DNA of 64,000 nucleotides from contig NZ_FQVK01000012.1 of the NCBI RefSeq assembly GCF_900129345.1, positions 1 through 64,000 of the forward strand. The letters are read 5' to 3'. A program made the translations under genes and the position numbers. This DNA is from Ruegeria intermedia (GTDB taxonomy: Bacteria; Pseudomonadota; Alphaproteobacteria; Rhodobacterales; Rhodobacteraceae). The notes beneath the pieces were generated by a model. The model saw only the letters and a program-made list of their open reading frames with translations. It was not told the origin of the DNA and ran no database searches. Below, piece after piece: positions 16,765-25,769 of the stretch; the first letter of the stretch is position 1, and the number at the start of each line of letters is the position of its first letter.

Positions 16765-17769
16765 CTATCCGGCCGGGGTGGGGCCGGGGTGGGACGCAAG
16801 GAAAGCGTCCAGGTCTTCGGTGGTTGGCATGGCGGGCGCGCAGCCCGGTTTGGACACGACGATCGAGGCGCAGGCCGATCCGCGCAACACCGCCTGTTCC
16901 AGCGGATGGCCCGCCGCGATCGAGGCCAGCAGCCCGGCCATGAAGCTGTCGCCCGCGCCGTTGGGTTTGACGGCGGTGACCGGGTAGATGCCCGTGTGGA
17001 TTTCTTGCCCGTCGGTCAGAGTGACGGCGCCCTTTTCGCCCATCTTGTAGATGACGATGCGGCCGGGTTTCTCGGCCAGATCGCAGGCTTTCCGGAAGCC
17101 TTTCTCGATCCCGCCGGCCATGAAGCCGAACTCTTCGTCATTGCCGACGATCATGTCGCTGGCCTCGCCCGCGCGCGATAGCACGTCGGCGGCGACCTGC
17201 GCCGAGGGCCAGCTGTAGGGCCGATAGTCGATGTCGAAGATCACCGGCAGACCAGCCTTGCGCGCGTTTTCGAAGGCGCGGAACGTTGCGCTGCGAGACG
17301 GTTCGGCGGCAAACACGGTTCCGGCCGAGATCGCCGCGCTGAAACGGCCATAGTCGACCCGGTCCATGTCATCTTCGGTGACCTGGAAATCGACGGCGCC
17401 GTTTCGGTAGATGACGTTCTGAAAGTTCTCGATGCAGCTTTCATAGACGGCCAGAGACGTGCGGTATTCACCGCCGACGACGCGAATGTAGGACGTGTCC
17501 ACGCCGTAGTGGTGCAGCTTGTTCAGGCAGAACCGACCCACCGCATCATCCGAGACGGAGGTGATCAGCGACGCCTGGCTGCCCAGCTTGACCAGACCCG
17601 CGCAGATATTCGCGGACGAGCCGCCCAGATCGGCGCGGAACATGTCGGCATGTTCGCTTTTGACGCCGACCGGATCGGCGAACAGGTCCATGCCGGCGCG
17701 GCCGAAAACGGCAAACCGGTTTCCTTTGATACCGTCGATCAAGTGACTCAAACTGTTCCTCCCAGGCAT
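16765..17769 (-). CDS. iolC: 5-dehydro-2-deoxygluconokinase IolC (PfkB family)
   Basis: A 334-residue ribokinase-like kinase that phosphorylates 5-dehydro-2-deoxygluconate. The N-terminal NRFAVFGRAGMDLFADP and LGGSSANICAGLVKLG are substrate and first PfkB motifs. The second PfkB signature is KPNGAGDSFMAGLL with the catalytic Asp. It is a stand-alone kinase, without the aldolase-like domain fused to IolC in some proteobacteria. First gene of the iolC-iolB2-iolJ operon (9-base gap to iolB2), it is divergent from the next dehydrogenase with the operator at 17826 between them. Confidence 0.9.
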   Translation of the reverse strand: MPGRNSLSHLIDGIKGNRFAVFGRAGMDLFADPVGVKSEHADMFRADLGGSSANICAGLVKLGSQASLITSVSDDAVGRFCLNKLHHYGVDTSYIRVVGGEYRTSLAVYESCIENFQNVIYRNGAVDFQVTEDDMDRVDYGRFSAAISAGTVFAAEPSRSATFRAFENARKAGLPVIFDIDYRPYSWPSAQVAADVLSRAGEASDMIVGNDEEFGFMAGGIEKGFRKACDLAEKPGRIVIYKMGEKGAVTLTDGQEIHTGIYPVTAVKPNGAGDSFMAGLLASIAAGHPLEQAVLRGSACASIVVSKPGCAPAMPTTEDLDAFLASHPGPTPAG

Positions 17770-17825
17770 TTTGATCCCGCCGATCCGATGGACCTTGCAT
17801 TGGATCGATTCTCACGATACTGATT

Positions 17826-17841
17826 TTGCAACCGGTTGCAA
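17826..17841. promoter_or_regulatory. LacI-type operator in the iolC/dehydrogenase divergent region
   Basis: TTGCAACCGGTTGCAA, a perfect palindrome identical to the copy at 4448, lies 57 bp before iolC (minus strand) and 25 bp before the dehydrogenase at 17866 (plus strand). It can serve both promoters. Confidence 0.75.
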
Positions 17842-17865
17842 TCAGTATGTTCGGAGCCGTCCAAA

Positions 17866-18969
17866 ATGCCAGAAATCGGAATTGGAATCGTCGGAGGCGG
17901 CTATATGGGCAAGGCCCATTCGGTGGCCATGTCCGCCGTGGGCGCCGTGTTTGACACCGCGCTCAGACCGCGGCTCGAGATGATCTGCGCCTCTAGCCCC
18001 GACAGCGCCGAACGCTACCGCGCCGCCTACGGGTTCCGGCGTGCCACAGCCGACTGGCAGGCGCTGGTCAATGACGCGGCGGTCGAGGCCGTCGTGATCG
18101 CCTCGCCCCAATCCACGCACCGGCAGATCGCCGAGGCGGCGCTGGCGCTGGGCAAGCCGGTGCTGTGCGAAAAACCGCTGGGTGCGTCGCTGGAGGACAG
18201 CCGTGCCATGGTGGCGGCGGCCGAGGCCTCGGGCACCGTCAACATGGTCGGGTTCAACTATATCCGCACCCCGGCCAGCCAGTTTGCCCGCCAGCTGATC
18301 GCCGACGGCGCGATTGGCGACATCACATGGTTCCGCGGTGAACATACCGAGGATTTCTATGCCGACCCCGAGGCCCCCGCGACCTGGCGCACGACCGGCA
18401 TGGCCAACGGCACCATCGGCGATCTGGCACCGCATATGGTCAATGGCGCGCTGGCCTTGGTGGGACCGATCGCGCAGGTCATGGCCGATGTGGAAACCGT
18501 TCACCACACCCGCCCGGGCGGCGTGGTGACCAATGACGACCACGCCCAGATGATGTGCCGGTTTGAAAACGGCGTCATGGGGAACCTTTATTTCAGCCGC
18601 ATCGCGACGGGCCGCAAGATGGGCTATGCCTACGAGATATCGGGCACCAAGGGCGCGATCCGGTTTGACCAGGAGGATCAGAACGCCCTGTGGCTCTATC
18701 GCCGCGAAGGCCCCGAGGCCCATCGCGGTTTCACCAAGATCCTGACCGGCCCGGCGCATCCCGATTATGAACCCTTCTGCCAGGGTCCAGGCCACGGCAC
18801 CGGATATCAGGATCAGATCATCATCGAGGCCAAGGATTTTCTGACCGCCATTCACTCCGGACGGAACATCTGGCCCACCTTCCGGGACGGGCACGAGGTG
18901 AACCGGGTGCTGGTCGCAGCGCTGGCCTCGGCCGACAGTCGCGGCTGGCAGGACGTCAGCGCATTCTAG
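17866..18969 (+). CDS. Gfo/Idh/MocA family dehydrogenase (inositol cluster, second)
   Basis: A 367-residue NAD(P)-dependent dehydrogenase. The Rossmann motif GGGYMGKAH follows EIGIGIV, and CEKPLGASLEDS holds the catalytic Lys. GTIGDLAPHMVNGALAL supplies the Asp/His pair. The frame is open 10 codons upstream; MPEIGIGIVGGGYMG is taken as start. The family includes IolG, IolW, IolX and scyllo-inositol dehydrogenases, so it may oxidise scyllo- or D-chiro-inositol. It follows the divergent operator and precedes a third family member by 43 bases. Confidence 0.8.
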   Translation: MPEIGIGIVGGGYMGKAHSVAMSAVGAVFDTALRPRLEMICASSPDSAERYRAAYGFRRATADWQALVNDAAVEAVVIASPQSTHRQIAEAALALGKPVLCEKPLGASLEDSRAMVAAAEASGTVNMVGFNYIRTPASQFARQLIADGAIGDITWFRGEHTEDFYADPEAPATWRTTGMANGTIGDLAPHMVNGALALVGPIAQVMADVETVHHTRPGGVVTNDDHAQMMCRFENGVMGNLYFSRIATGRKMGYAYEISGTKGAIRFDQEDQNALWLYRREGPEAHRGFTKILTGPAHPDYEPFCQGPGHGTGYQDQIIIEAKDFLTAIHSGRNIWPTFRDGHEVNRVLVAALASADSRGWQDVSAF

Positions 18970-19012
18970 GCGCGGCGCGTTTTCAAACATCGTTCGCAGA
19001 GAGACCAAGACC

Positions 19013-20146
19013 ATGGCAAAGTTGAAATGGGGCATGATCGGGGGCGGAGAAGGCAGCCAGATCGGGCCCGCCCACCGTCTGGGCGCACAGGCCGACGGCC
19101 TGTTCGAATTCGCCGCCGGCGCGCTGGACCACAGGCCCGAGGCGGGGCGGGCATATGCGCAGCGGCTGGGTGTGCCCGCCGACCGCGCCTATGGCGACTG
19201 GCAGGAAATGCTGGCCGGTGAAAAGGACCGGCCCGACCGGATCGACCTTGTGACCATCGCCACCCCGAACGCGACCCATTTCGAGATCGCCAAGGCGTAT
19301 CTCGAGGCCGGGTTCAACGTGCTGTGCGAAAAGCCGATGACCATGACCGTGGAAGAGGGCGAGGAGATCGTGCGCGTGGCCCGGGCTTCGGGCAGGATCT
19401 GCGCGGTCAACTACTGCTATTCGGCCTATCCGATGGTGCGGCAGGCCCGCGCCATGGTCCGCGCCGGCGAGATTGGCAAGGTGCGCCTGGTCGTCACCAA
19501 TTTCAGCCACGGCCATCATGGGGATGCCACCGACGCGGACAATCCGCGCGTGCGCTGGCGCTATGATCCGGCCATGGCGGGCGTGTCGGGGCAATTCGCC
19601 GATTGTGGCATCCACGCGCTGCACATGGCCAGCTTCATCTGCGATGACAAGGTCGCGACGCTGTCGGCCGACATGGCCTCGACCATTTCCAGCCGCCAGC
19701 TGGAGGACGACGCCATGGTCAATTTCCGCATGGAAGGCGGCACCGTGGGCCGGTTGTGGACCTCGTCCGTGGCGATCGGGCGGCAGCACGGGTTCGATAT
19801 CCAGGTGTTCGGCGAAACCGGCGGGCTGCGCTGGGCGTCCGAACACCCCAACCAGCTGATCTATACCCCGGTCGGTGGGCGCACCCAGATCATCGAAAAG
19901 GGCGAGGGCGGCCTGCATGACGACGCCATGCGCCTGTCGCGCGTGGCGATTGCCCATCCCGAAGGCTTTCCGCTGGCCGTGGCCAATATCTATTGCGATC
20001 TGGCCGACGCGATCCGGGGCGAACCGCGCGATGGGCTGCCCGATGCCGCCGATGGCGTCCGCTCGATTGCCGCGGTGCACGCGGCCGTGGCCTCGGCCCG
20101 GGCCGAGGGCGCCTGGCAGGACGCGCGCCCGCCGATGTTCCGCTGA
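19013..20146 (+). CDS. Gfo/Idh/MocA family dehydrogenase (inositol cluster, third)
   Basis: A 377-residue dehydrogenase starting LKWGMIGGGEGSQIGPAH, with CEKPMTMTVEEGEE holding catalytic Lys and FADCGIHALHMASFICDD supplying the Asp/His pair. The GGGEGSQIGPAHR glycine-rich loop is the form seen in scyllo-inositol dehydrogenase-like (IolX/IolW) proteins. AGAGAGACC precedes the start. Its stop (20144-20146) directly abuts the stop of the convergent lacI gene. The exact inositol isomer is unknown. Confidence 0.8.
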   Translation: MAKLKWGMIGGGEGSQIGPAHRLGAQADGLFEFAAGALDHRPEAGRAYAQRLGVPADRAYGDWQEMLAGEKDRPDRIDLVTIATPNATHFEIAKAYLEAGFNVLCEKPMTMTVEEGEEIVRVARASGRICAVNYCYSAYPMVRQARAMVRAGEIGKVRLVVTNFSHGHHGDATDADNPRVRWRYDPAMAGVSGQFADCGIHALHMASFICDDKVATLSADMASTISSRQLEDDAMVNFRMEGGTVGRLWTSSVAIGRQHGFDIQVFGETGGLRWASEHPNQLIYTPVGGRTQIIEKGEGGLHDDAMRLSRVAIAHPEGFPLAVANIYCDLADAIRGEPRDGLPDAADGVRSIAAVHAAVASARAEGAWQDARPPMFR

Positions 20147-21196
20147 TCAGGGGCGGGGCCGCAACGTGCCCCGCTCGATCACCCGGCAGGGGAAGATCCG
20201 CGCCTCGGGGTAGCGATCGGGTGTCTTCAGCATCTCTTCGACCAGATCGACCGAGGCGGTGATGATCTGCTTGATCGGCTGATGGATGGTCGTCAGGTTG
20301 ATGTATTCCCAGCGCGACATCTCCATGTCGTTCAGGCCGATGATCCCGATGTCGGAACCCGGTTTCAGCCCGTGATCGGCCAGCGCCGACAGCGCCCCGA
20401 TCGACAGGATGTCGTCACCGCAGAAGTAGGCCTGCGCCGGGTCACCCGCCAGCAGGCGCAGCATCTCGGCCCGGCCGGCCTCGAAGGAGTAGGCCCCGGC
20501 GAAGGAGTGGCTGACCGGAATCTGCGGATGGTTGGCCATTTCCTCGGTAAAGCCCCGTTGCCGGTCCAGGGACGAGGTCGCATCCTGCGGCCCGCCCAGA
20601 TAGCCCACGCTGGCATAGCCCCGCGCGACCAGCTCGCGCGCGGCCATGCGCCCGCATTCCACATTGTCGATGCCCACCACATGCACCTCGGGCGAGGTCG
20701 CCGAGCGCCCGAAGGTGTGCACCACCGGCACGCCGGCATCGTGGAACGCCTTGGCAAAGCTGGGCGGCAAGGTCGACGAGGCGACGATCACCGCATCCAC
20801 CGAATACTGCCGCAGCATGCGCACGGAATTGGCGGGCTCGGTCTCGTCGGTCAGGTTCACGATCAGGGGACGCAGCCCGCGTTCCTGCAGGGCGCGGGTG
20901 AACTGGTCGAAAACCTCAAGAAAGATGGGGTTGTGGAAGTTGTTCGAGATCAGCCCGATCAGCTTGGTCCGCCCCGTCGTCAGCGACGAGGCCAACGCGT
21001 TGGGGCTGTAGCCCAGTTCCTTGGCGGCCTTTTCCACCTTGGCGCGGGTCTTGGCCGAGACCGAGGCGCCCGGCGTGAAGGTGCGCGACACCGCCGACCG
21101 CGACACCCCGGCCAAGGCCGCAACTTCCTTCAGCGTAACGCCCACCTGCCTGGTCTCCTTTGTTCGGTCGATCGGGTCTGTTGACTGTCGCATCAT
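20147..21196 (-). CDS. LacI family transcriptional regulator of the inositol cluster
   Basis: A 349-residue LacI-type repressor. The helix-turn-helix TLKEVAALAGVSRSAVSRTF is at residues 21-40, followed by the hinge helix NALASSLTTGRT with the minor-groove Leu. The C-terminal periplasmic-binding-protein-like sensor domain contains GLISNNFHNPIF, CGDDILSIGAL and NDMEMSRWEY. It should bind the TTGCAACCGGTTGCAA palindromes of the cluster and release them on an inositol-derived inducer. Overlapping palindromes at its own start point to autoregulation. ATG 21193 is an alternative start. Confidence 0.87.
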   Translation of the reverse strand: MMRQSTDPIDRTKETRQVGVTLKEVAALAGVSRSAVSRTFTPGASVSAKTRAKVEKAAKELGYSPNALASSLTTGRTKLIGLISNNFHNPIFLEVFDQFTRALQERGLRPLIVNLTDETEPANSVRMLRQYSVDAVIVASSTLPPSFAKAFHDAGVPVVHTFGRSATSPEVHVVGIDNVECGRMAARELVARGYASVGYLGGPQDATSSLDRQRGFTEEMANHPQIPVSHSFAGAYSFEAGRAEMLRLLAGDPAQAYFCGDDILSIGALSALADHGLKPGSDIGIIGLNDMEMSRWEYINLTTIHQPIKQIITASVDLVEEMLKTPDRYPEARIFPCRVIERGTLRPRP

Positions 21197-21222
21197 TGCA
21201 AAACTGGTGCAATCGGTTGCAA
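21196..21222. promoter_or_regulatory. overlapping LacI-type half-palindromes at the lacI start
   Basis: GTGCAATCGGTTGCAA (21207-21222) matches the cluster palindrome at 14 of 16 bases. It overlaps TTGCAAAACTGGTGCAA (21196-21212), which touches the lacI start codon. This placement would block translation initiation region transcription and suits autorepression. Confidence 0.55.
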
Positions 21223-21287
21223 GGGGTTTCCACCCCTGACGTCAGGTTCCAAAGCGCTGCAGGCCGTGATCTGACATTGTGATTCAA

Positions 21288-21308
21288 TTTCCGTCATTAT
21301 GACGGAAA
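21288..21308. promoter_or_regulatory. perfect 21-bp inverted repeat before the saccharopine dehydrogenase gene
   Basis: Arms TTTCCGTCAT and ATGACGGAAA flank a single T. The site lies 84 bp before the start at 21392. Lysine-catabolic genes are often controlled by Lrp/AsnC-type regulators, which bind palindromes of about this size, so this is a candidate operator. No such regulator gene is adjacent. Confidence 0.55.
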
Positions 21309-21391
21309 AGATGCCCGTTTCGTCAACTCGATTGCTGTGCCCGGACGGCGGCGCGGTCATACTGGAACCAGAGCAGAGGAGGAGGCGCGCA

Positions 21392-22498
21392 ATGAGTTGG
21401 AACATCTGCGTCGTCGGGGCCGGAAAGATCGGACAGATGATCGCCGCCCTGTTGAAGAAATCGCACAATTATACCGTAACCGTGGCCGACCATGACCTGA
21501 CGGCCTTGTCGGCGTTGAACAGGCAGGGCATCACCACCCGCCAGATCGACGCGGGCGACGAAGCCGGGCTGGCACAGGGGCTTGCGGGGTTCGATGCGGT
21601 GATCTCGGCCGCACCGTTTTTCCTGACGCCTGCCATCGCCAAGGCAGCCAAGGCGGCGGGTGCGCATTATTTCGACCTGACCGAGGATGTCGCCGCCACC
21701 AACGCCGTGCGCGAACTGGCCCGCGACAGCGGCACCGCCTTCATGCCGCAATGCGGATTGGCACCGGGTTTCGTCGGCATCGCGGGGGCCTCTTTGGCGG
21801 CCGAATTCGACACGCTGGACAGCCTGCACATGCGGGTGGGTGCGCTGCCGCTCTACCCGACCAATGCGCTGAAATACAATCTGACCTGGTCCACCGACGG
21901 GCTGATAAACGAATACTGCAATCTCTGCGACGCCATCGTGAATGGCGAACGGGTCAAGACCGCGCCGCTCGAGGATTACGAGATCATCGGCCATGACGGT
22001 GTGGAATACGAATGCTTCAACACGTCGGGCGGCCTGGGCACCTTGCCCGAGACGCTGGCCGGCAAGGCGCGGGCGGTGTCCTATCGCTCGATCCGCTATC
22101 CCGGCCACCGCGACATCCTGAAACTGCTGTTGACCGATCTGGGCCTGGGCCAACGCCGCGACCTGTTAAAGGACATCTTTGAAACCGCGCTGCCGCGCAC
22201 CGATCAGGACGTGGTTCTGGTCTATTGCACGGCCAAGGGCATGATCGACGGGGCGCTGCGCGAGAAATCCCTGATCAACAAGTCCTTTGCCCGCACCATC
22301 GACGGCCAGGTCTGGAGCGCGATCCAGATCACCACCGCCGCCGGCGTTCTGGGCGTGGTCGACCTGATGCGCACCGGCGCGCTGCCCACCCAAGGCTTTG
22401 TCCGGCAAGAGCAGGTCCGGCTGGGTGATTTCCTGAACACCGAATTCGGCCAGCTGTACCGCGCTGGTGAAGTGACCCCCCAGAACAAGGCGGCCTGA
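21392..22498 (+). CDS. saccharopine dehydrogenase family protein (lysine catabolism)
   Basis: A 368-residue protein with N-terminal Rossmann motif [15 protein letters not shown] and the family segments [25 protein letters not shown] and [12 protein letters not shown]. It should oxidise saccharopine to glutamate and alpha-aminoadipate semialdehyde. The start at 21392 is fixed by GAGGAGGAGG at 21376-21385. The next gene, an ALDH7, begins 3 bases after its stop and would oxidise the semialdehyde product. A lysine-ketoglutarate reductase is not in the window. Confidence 0.83.
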   Translation: MSWNICVVGAGKIGQMIAALLKKSHNYTVTVADHDLTALSALNRQGITTRQIDAGDEAGLAQGLAGFDAVISAAPFFLTPAIAKAAKAAGAHYFDLTEDVAATNAVRELARDSGTAFMPQCGLAPGFVGIAGASLAAEFDTLDSLHMRVGALPLYPTNALKYNLTWSTDGLINEYCNLCDAIVNGERVKTAPLEDYEIIGHDGVEYECFNTSGGLGTLPETLAGKARAVSYRSIRYPGHRDILKLLLTDLGLGQRRDLLKDIFETALPRTDQDVVLVYCTAKGMIDGALREKSLINKSFARTIDGQVWSAIQITTAAGVLGVVDLMRTGALPTQGFVRQEQVRLGDFLNTEFGQLYRAGEVTPQNKAA

Positions 22499-22500
22499 AC

Positions 22501-24015
22501 ATGAAAGACGTAGTCATGACTGCAGAACACACACTCGAAAAACTGGGCCTGACGGCGGCCGAGCTGACCGGCGGGACGCTGGATGTCCGTTCGCCCATCG
22601 ACGGCCGCGTGCTGGCGCGGGTGCATGAAACGCCCGTTGCCGAAATGGATGCGGTCTTTGCCCGCGCCACGACGGCCTTCAAGGCCTGGCGCACCGTGCC
22701 CGCCCCGCGACGGGGCGAGCTGATCCGCCTGCTGGGCGAGGAGCTGCGCGCGGCCAAGGAGGACCTGGGCGCGCTGGTCAGCTGGGAGGCCGGTAAGATC
22801 ACCTCGGAAGGTCTGGGCGAAGTGCAGGAGATGATCGACATCTGCGATTTCGCCGTCGGCCTGTCGCGCCAGCTGTATGGCCTGACCATCGCCTCGGAAC
22901 GCCCCGGCCACCGGATGATGGAGACCTGGCACCCGGCCGGTCCGGTCGGCGTGATCTCGGCCTTCAACTTCCCGGTCGCGGTCTGGTCGTGGAACGCGGC
23001 GCTGGCGCTGGTCTGCGGCGACCCGGTGATCTGGAAACCGTCCGAGAAAACGCCCCTGACCGCGATGGCCTGTCAGAAGATCCTTGAAAAGGCCGTGGCC
23101 CGGTTCGGCGACGCGCCCGACGGGCTGCTGCAACTGCTGATCGGTGGTGCCGATCTGGGCAAGGCGCTTGTGGCCAGCGAGGCGGTGCCGATCATTTCGG
23201 CCACCGGCTCGACCCGAATGGGCCGCGCGGTCGCGCCGATCGTGGCGCAGCGGTTCGGCAAATGTATCCTGGAACTGGGCGGCAACAACGCCATGATCGT
23301 GGGTCCCTCGGCCGATCTGGAAATGGCGGTGCGGGCCATCGTCTTCTCGGCCGTCGGCACCGCGGGTCAGCGCTGCACCTCGCTGCGGCGGCTGATCGTG
23401 CACAACTCGATCCGTGCCGATCTGGTTGCGCGGCTGAAAAAGGCCTATGCCGGTCTGCCCATCGGAGACCCGCTGGCCCAAGGCACGCTGGTCGGGCCGC
23501 TGGTGGACGAGGCCTCGGGGCAGGCGATGCAGGCCGCGCTGAAGGCGGCCGAGGCCGAGGGCGGTACCGTCTTTGGCGGCAGGCGCGTGACAGACGGCGT
23601 GCCCGAGGGCGGTGTCTACATGCAGCCCGCGATCGTCGAAATGCCGGGCCAGACCGAGATCGTAAAGACCGAGACCTTTGCGCCGATCCTCTATGTGATG
23701 GGCTATGACGGTTTCGACGAGGCGCTCGAGATGCAGAACGACGTGCCGCAGGGCCTGTCGTCTTGCGTGTTCACGCTGAACATGCGCGAGGCGGAACAAT
23801 TCCTGTCGCCCGCCGGGTCCGATTGCGGCATCGCCAACGTGAATATCGGCCCCTCGGGCGCCGAGATCGGTGGCGCGTTCGGCGGCGAAAAGGAAACCGG
23901 CGGCGGACGCGAAAGCGGCTCGGACGCATGGAAGGGCTATATGCGGCGGCAGACGAACACTATCAACTATTCGGCCGAGCTGCCTTTGGCGCAGGGCGTC
24001 AAGTTCGACATCTGA
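22501..24015 (+). CDS. alpha-aminoadipate semialdehyde dehydrogenase (ALDH7 family)
   Basis: A 504-residue aldehyde dehydrogenase of the antiquitin type. ISAFNFPVAVWSWNAALAL and WKPSEKTPLTA form the NAD site, ISATGSTRMG and LELGGNNAMIVG give the general base Glu, and GTAGQRCTSLRRLIVH holds the catalytic Cys. The end has the family stretch ETGGGRESGSDAWKGYMRRQ. It should make alpha-aminoadipate from its semialdehyde, completing the saccharopine route with the upstream gene. MTAEHTLEKLG at 22516 is an alternative start. Confidence 0.87.
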   Translation: MKDVVMTAEHTLEKLGLTAAELTGGTLDVRSPIDGRVLARVHETPVAEMDAVFARATTAFKAWRTVPAPRRGELIRLLGEELRAAKEDLGALVSWEAGKITSEGLGEVQEMIDICDFAVGLSRQLYGLTIASERPGHRMMETWHPAGPVGVISAFNFPVAVWSWNAALALVCGDPVIWKPSEKTPLTAMACQKILEKAVARFGDAPDGLLQLLIGGADLGKALVASEAVPIISATGSTRMGRAVAPIVAQRFGKCILELGGNNAMIVGPSADLEMAVRAIVFSAVGTAGQRCTSLRRLIVHNSIRADLVARLKKAYAGLPIGDPLAQGTLVGPLVDEASGQAMQAALKAAEAEGGTVFGGRRVTDGVPEGGVYMQPAIVEMPGQTEIVKTETFAPILYVMGYDGFDEALEMQNDVPQGLSSCVFTLNMREAEQFLSPAGSDCGIANVNIGPSGAEIGGAFGGEKETGGGRESGSDAWKGYMRRQTNTINYSAELPLAQGVKFDI

Positions 24016-24017
24016 CC

Positions 24018-24047
24018 GCCCGGCCCGGCGGCCCGGTGCGGCCGGGC
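24018..24047. terminator. GC-rich hairpin between convergent genes
   Basis: GCCCGGCC (24018-24025) pairs with GGCCGGGC (24040-24047). It fills the 34-base gap between the ALDH7 stop (24015) and the glycosyltransferase stop (24050), so it probably ends transcription from both sides. No T-run. Confidence 0.4.
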
Positions 24048-24049
24048 CG

Positions 24050-25627
24050 TCAATCGGCGAACAGGTAGTCCAGCCGCAGAATGGCCTGCGCGGTGTCCTT
24101 CGGCACGCCCAGAAACTTTGAGATCGCGGCGACGTTTTCCGCCGGATCTCCGGTTTCGCGCAGCCGGTGGAACCGGTCCAGCCCGGCGCTGCGCAATTGT
24201 TCGGATTCATAGGCCAGATCGCTGCGGATCGTGGGCAGCAGACGTTCAACCGTGGCGGCGGGTGAGTTCTGACCTGCCAGCCCGACCCGGTGGGCATGCC
24301 CCACCAGGTAGTCGTCGGAATAGGTGCATTGCACCTCGAGAACATGGGTGCGGGCGCGGTCCGAACAGAAATCCTGCACGATGTCCAGGCTGGCGGGGTC
24401 CAGGCAGATGACCAGCTTGTCGGTGTCGAAATGATCGAACAGCAGCCGCATCACCGCGCGGCGATGGCGTGACCGCTTGACCAGCGTCGTCTCGATCCCG
24501 CCCAGATCGGGCAGGGGGGCGTCCGCTTCGTTGAACAGGTATTCGATGCAGGGCAGGTTGGTTTCCGAGGCGATCTGGTCGATCAGCCGCTTGGCCACGT
24601 GCCATTTCTTGCACACCACAAGATACAGGTCGCGATCGGGGCCGATCGTGTTGGCGGCCTCCCAGAAGCGGGGGGCGAACCGGCGGCCCACGCGGCCGCG
24701 GCCCGTCAGGAAACCATGCAGGTTTCGGCCCTCGTTCGAGATCTGGAACGCCACCCCTTCGCTGGCATAGAGCTCCCCCAGCTTCTGTTTCAGCTGATGT
24801 GCCTCGGGGCTGATCTTGCGCGCGAACAGGTAGTCCTGGCTCAGCAGCATGTCATAGTGATCGTTGTAGAAAGTCACCGGCATGCCATAGTCGGAAAACA
24901 TCAGGAAGGTCAGCGTGCGGTTCTCGATCTCCGAGCGCGGGATCAGGTGGCGCACGAGGGTCTGAAAGAACGTCTCGTCCGGGATCCAGGTCGTCGAGAA
25001 GAACCGCACCACGTCGCGGCGCTGGCGCAGAAACTCCAGGATCGCCTCGATCGTGCGGCGGCGCAGGCACCACCACTGGCTGCCGATCATGATCTGCAGA
25101 TCCTCAGGGATTTCGCGAGTCAGGCCGAGGCGTTTCTGGGCCTCGTAGGCGGCGTAGAACAGTTTGCTCTGGGTGCGTTCGTTGAAATAGTGGCGATAGA
25201 TCAGCCGGTCTTCCTTCATGCCGGTCTTGATCCAGTCGCTGGCAAAGAAATCGTGGCTTTCGATGAAGTCCTTGTCGTTTTCGTCCAGAAAGCGATGGGC
25301 GTATTCCGCGGTCTTGATCGCCATGCAGTCGCCCGACAGCATGTAGAAATGGGTGGCGCGGGGAAAGGCCTCTACCGCGGCCTGCACCGCATGCAGAGAG
25401 GCCTGAACCAACGACCATTCGCCCCAGCCGCATTTGATCCGCTTTTTCGCGAAGGCGACGTTGGGGCTGTTTTTCAATGCGCCCCGGATACGTTTGAAAT
25501 CGGCCGCCGAGGCGCTGGCGTCGAAATGAATCGCGATGTAGTCGCCGACCGCCGTCAGGCGTTCGGCCTGCGCGATGATCGCGTCGGGGTCTTTGTGACA
25601 CAGCAGAATATAGGCGATTCTGGCCAT
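24050..25627 (-). CDS. beta-1,6-N-acetylglucosaminyltransferase-like glycosyltransferase
   Basis: A 525-residue protein. Residues 1-260 resemble the core-2/I-branching GlcNAc transferase family: IAYILLCHKDPDAIIAQAER, then IHFDASASAADF, KCGWGEWSLVQASLHA, HFYMLSGDCMAIKT and IGSQWWCLRRRTIEAIL, with WIPDETFFQTLV later. The remaining 260 residues form a second domain with no function I recognise (contains DRDLYLVVCKKWHVAKRLID). The pattern is common in Rhodobacteraceae. It is divergent from a sulfotransferase gene, suggesting joint work on a surface glycan. No signal peptide or membrane helix is visible. Confidence 0.75.
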   Translation of the reverse strand: MARIAYILLCHKDPDAIIAQAERLTAVGDYIAIHFDASASAADFKRIRGALKNSPNVAFAKKRIKCGWGEWSLVQASLHAVQAAVEAFPRATHFYMLSGDCMAIKTAEYAHRFLDENDKDFIESHDFFASDWIKTGMKEDRLIYRHYFNERTQSKLFYAAYEAQKRLGLTREIPEDLQIMIGSQWWCLRRRTIEAILEFLRQRRDVVRFFSTTWIPDETFFQTLVRHLIPRSEIENRTLTFLMFSDYGMPVTFYNDHYDMLLSQDYLFARKISPEAHQLKQKLGELYASEGVAFQISNEGRNLHGFLTGRGRVGRRFAPRFWEAANTIGPDRDLYLVVCKKWHVAKRLIDQIASETNLPCIEYLFNEADAPLPDLGGIETTLVKRSRHRRAVMRLLFDHFDTDKLVICLDPASLDIVQDFCSDRARTHVLEVQCTYSDDYLVGHAHRVGLAGQNSPAATVERLLPTIRSDLAYESEQLRSAGLDRFHRLRETGDPAENVAAISKFLGVPKDTAQAILRLDYLFAD

Positions 25628-25769
25628 TGGCGTCGTCGTTTTCCGTTACTGCCCGGTTCCGACCGTGATACTGAGGATGAACGATTGAATAAACAGAATA
25701 TTTTTGCTTGTCTGGCGCCAAAAGCTGGCGCATCACCCTGAGACTCGGCTGGCAGAGGAGGCATGGCAG

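Noticed and set aside
22222-24345. 707-codon minus frame opposite the ALDH7 gene
   Set aside because: Composition is typical of a shadow frame and the ALDH7 frame holds all catalytic motifs.
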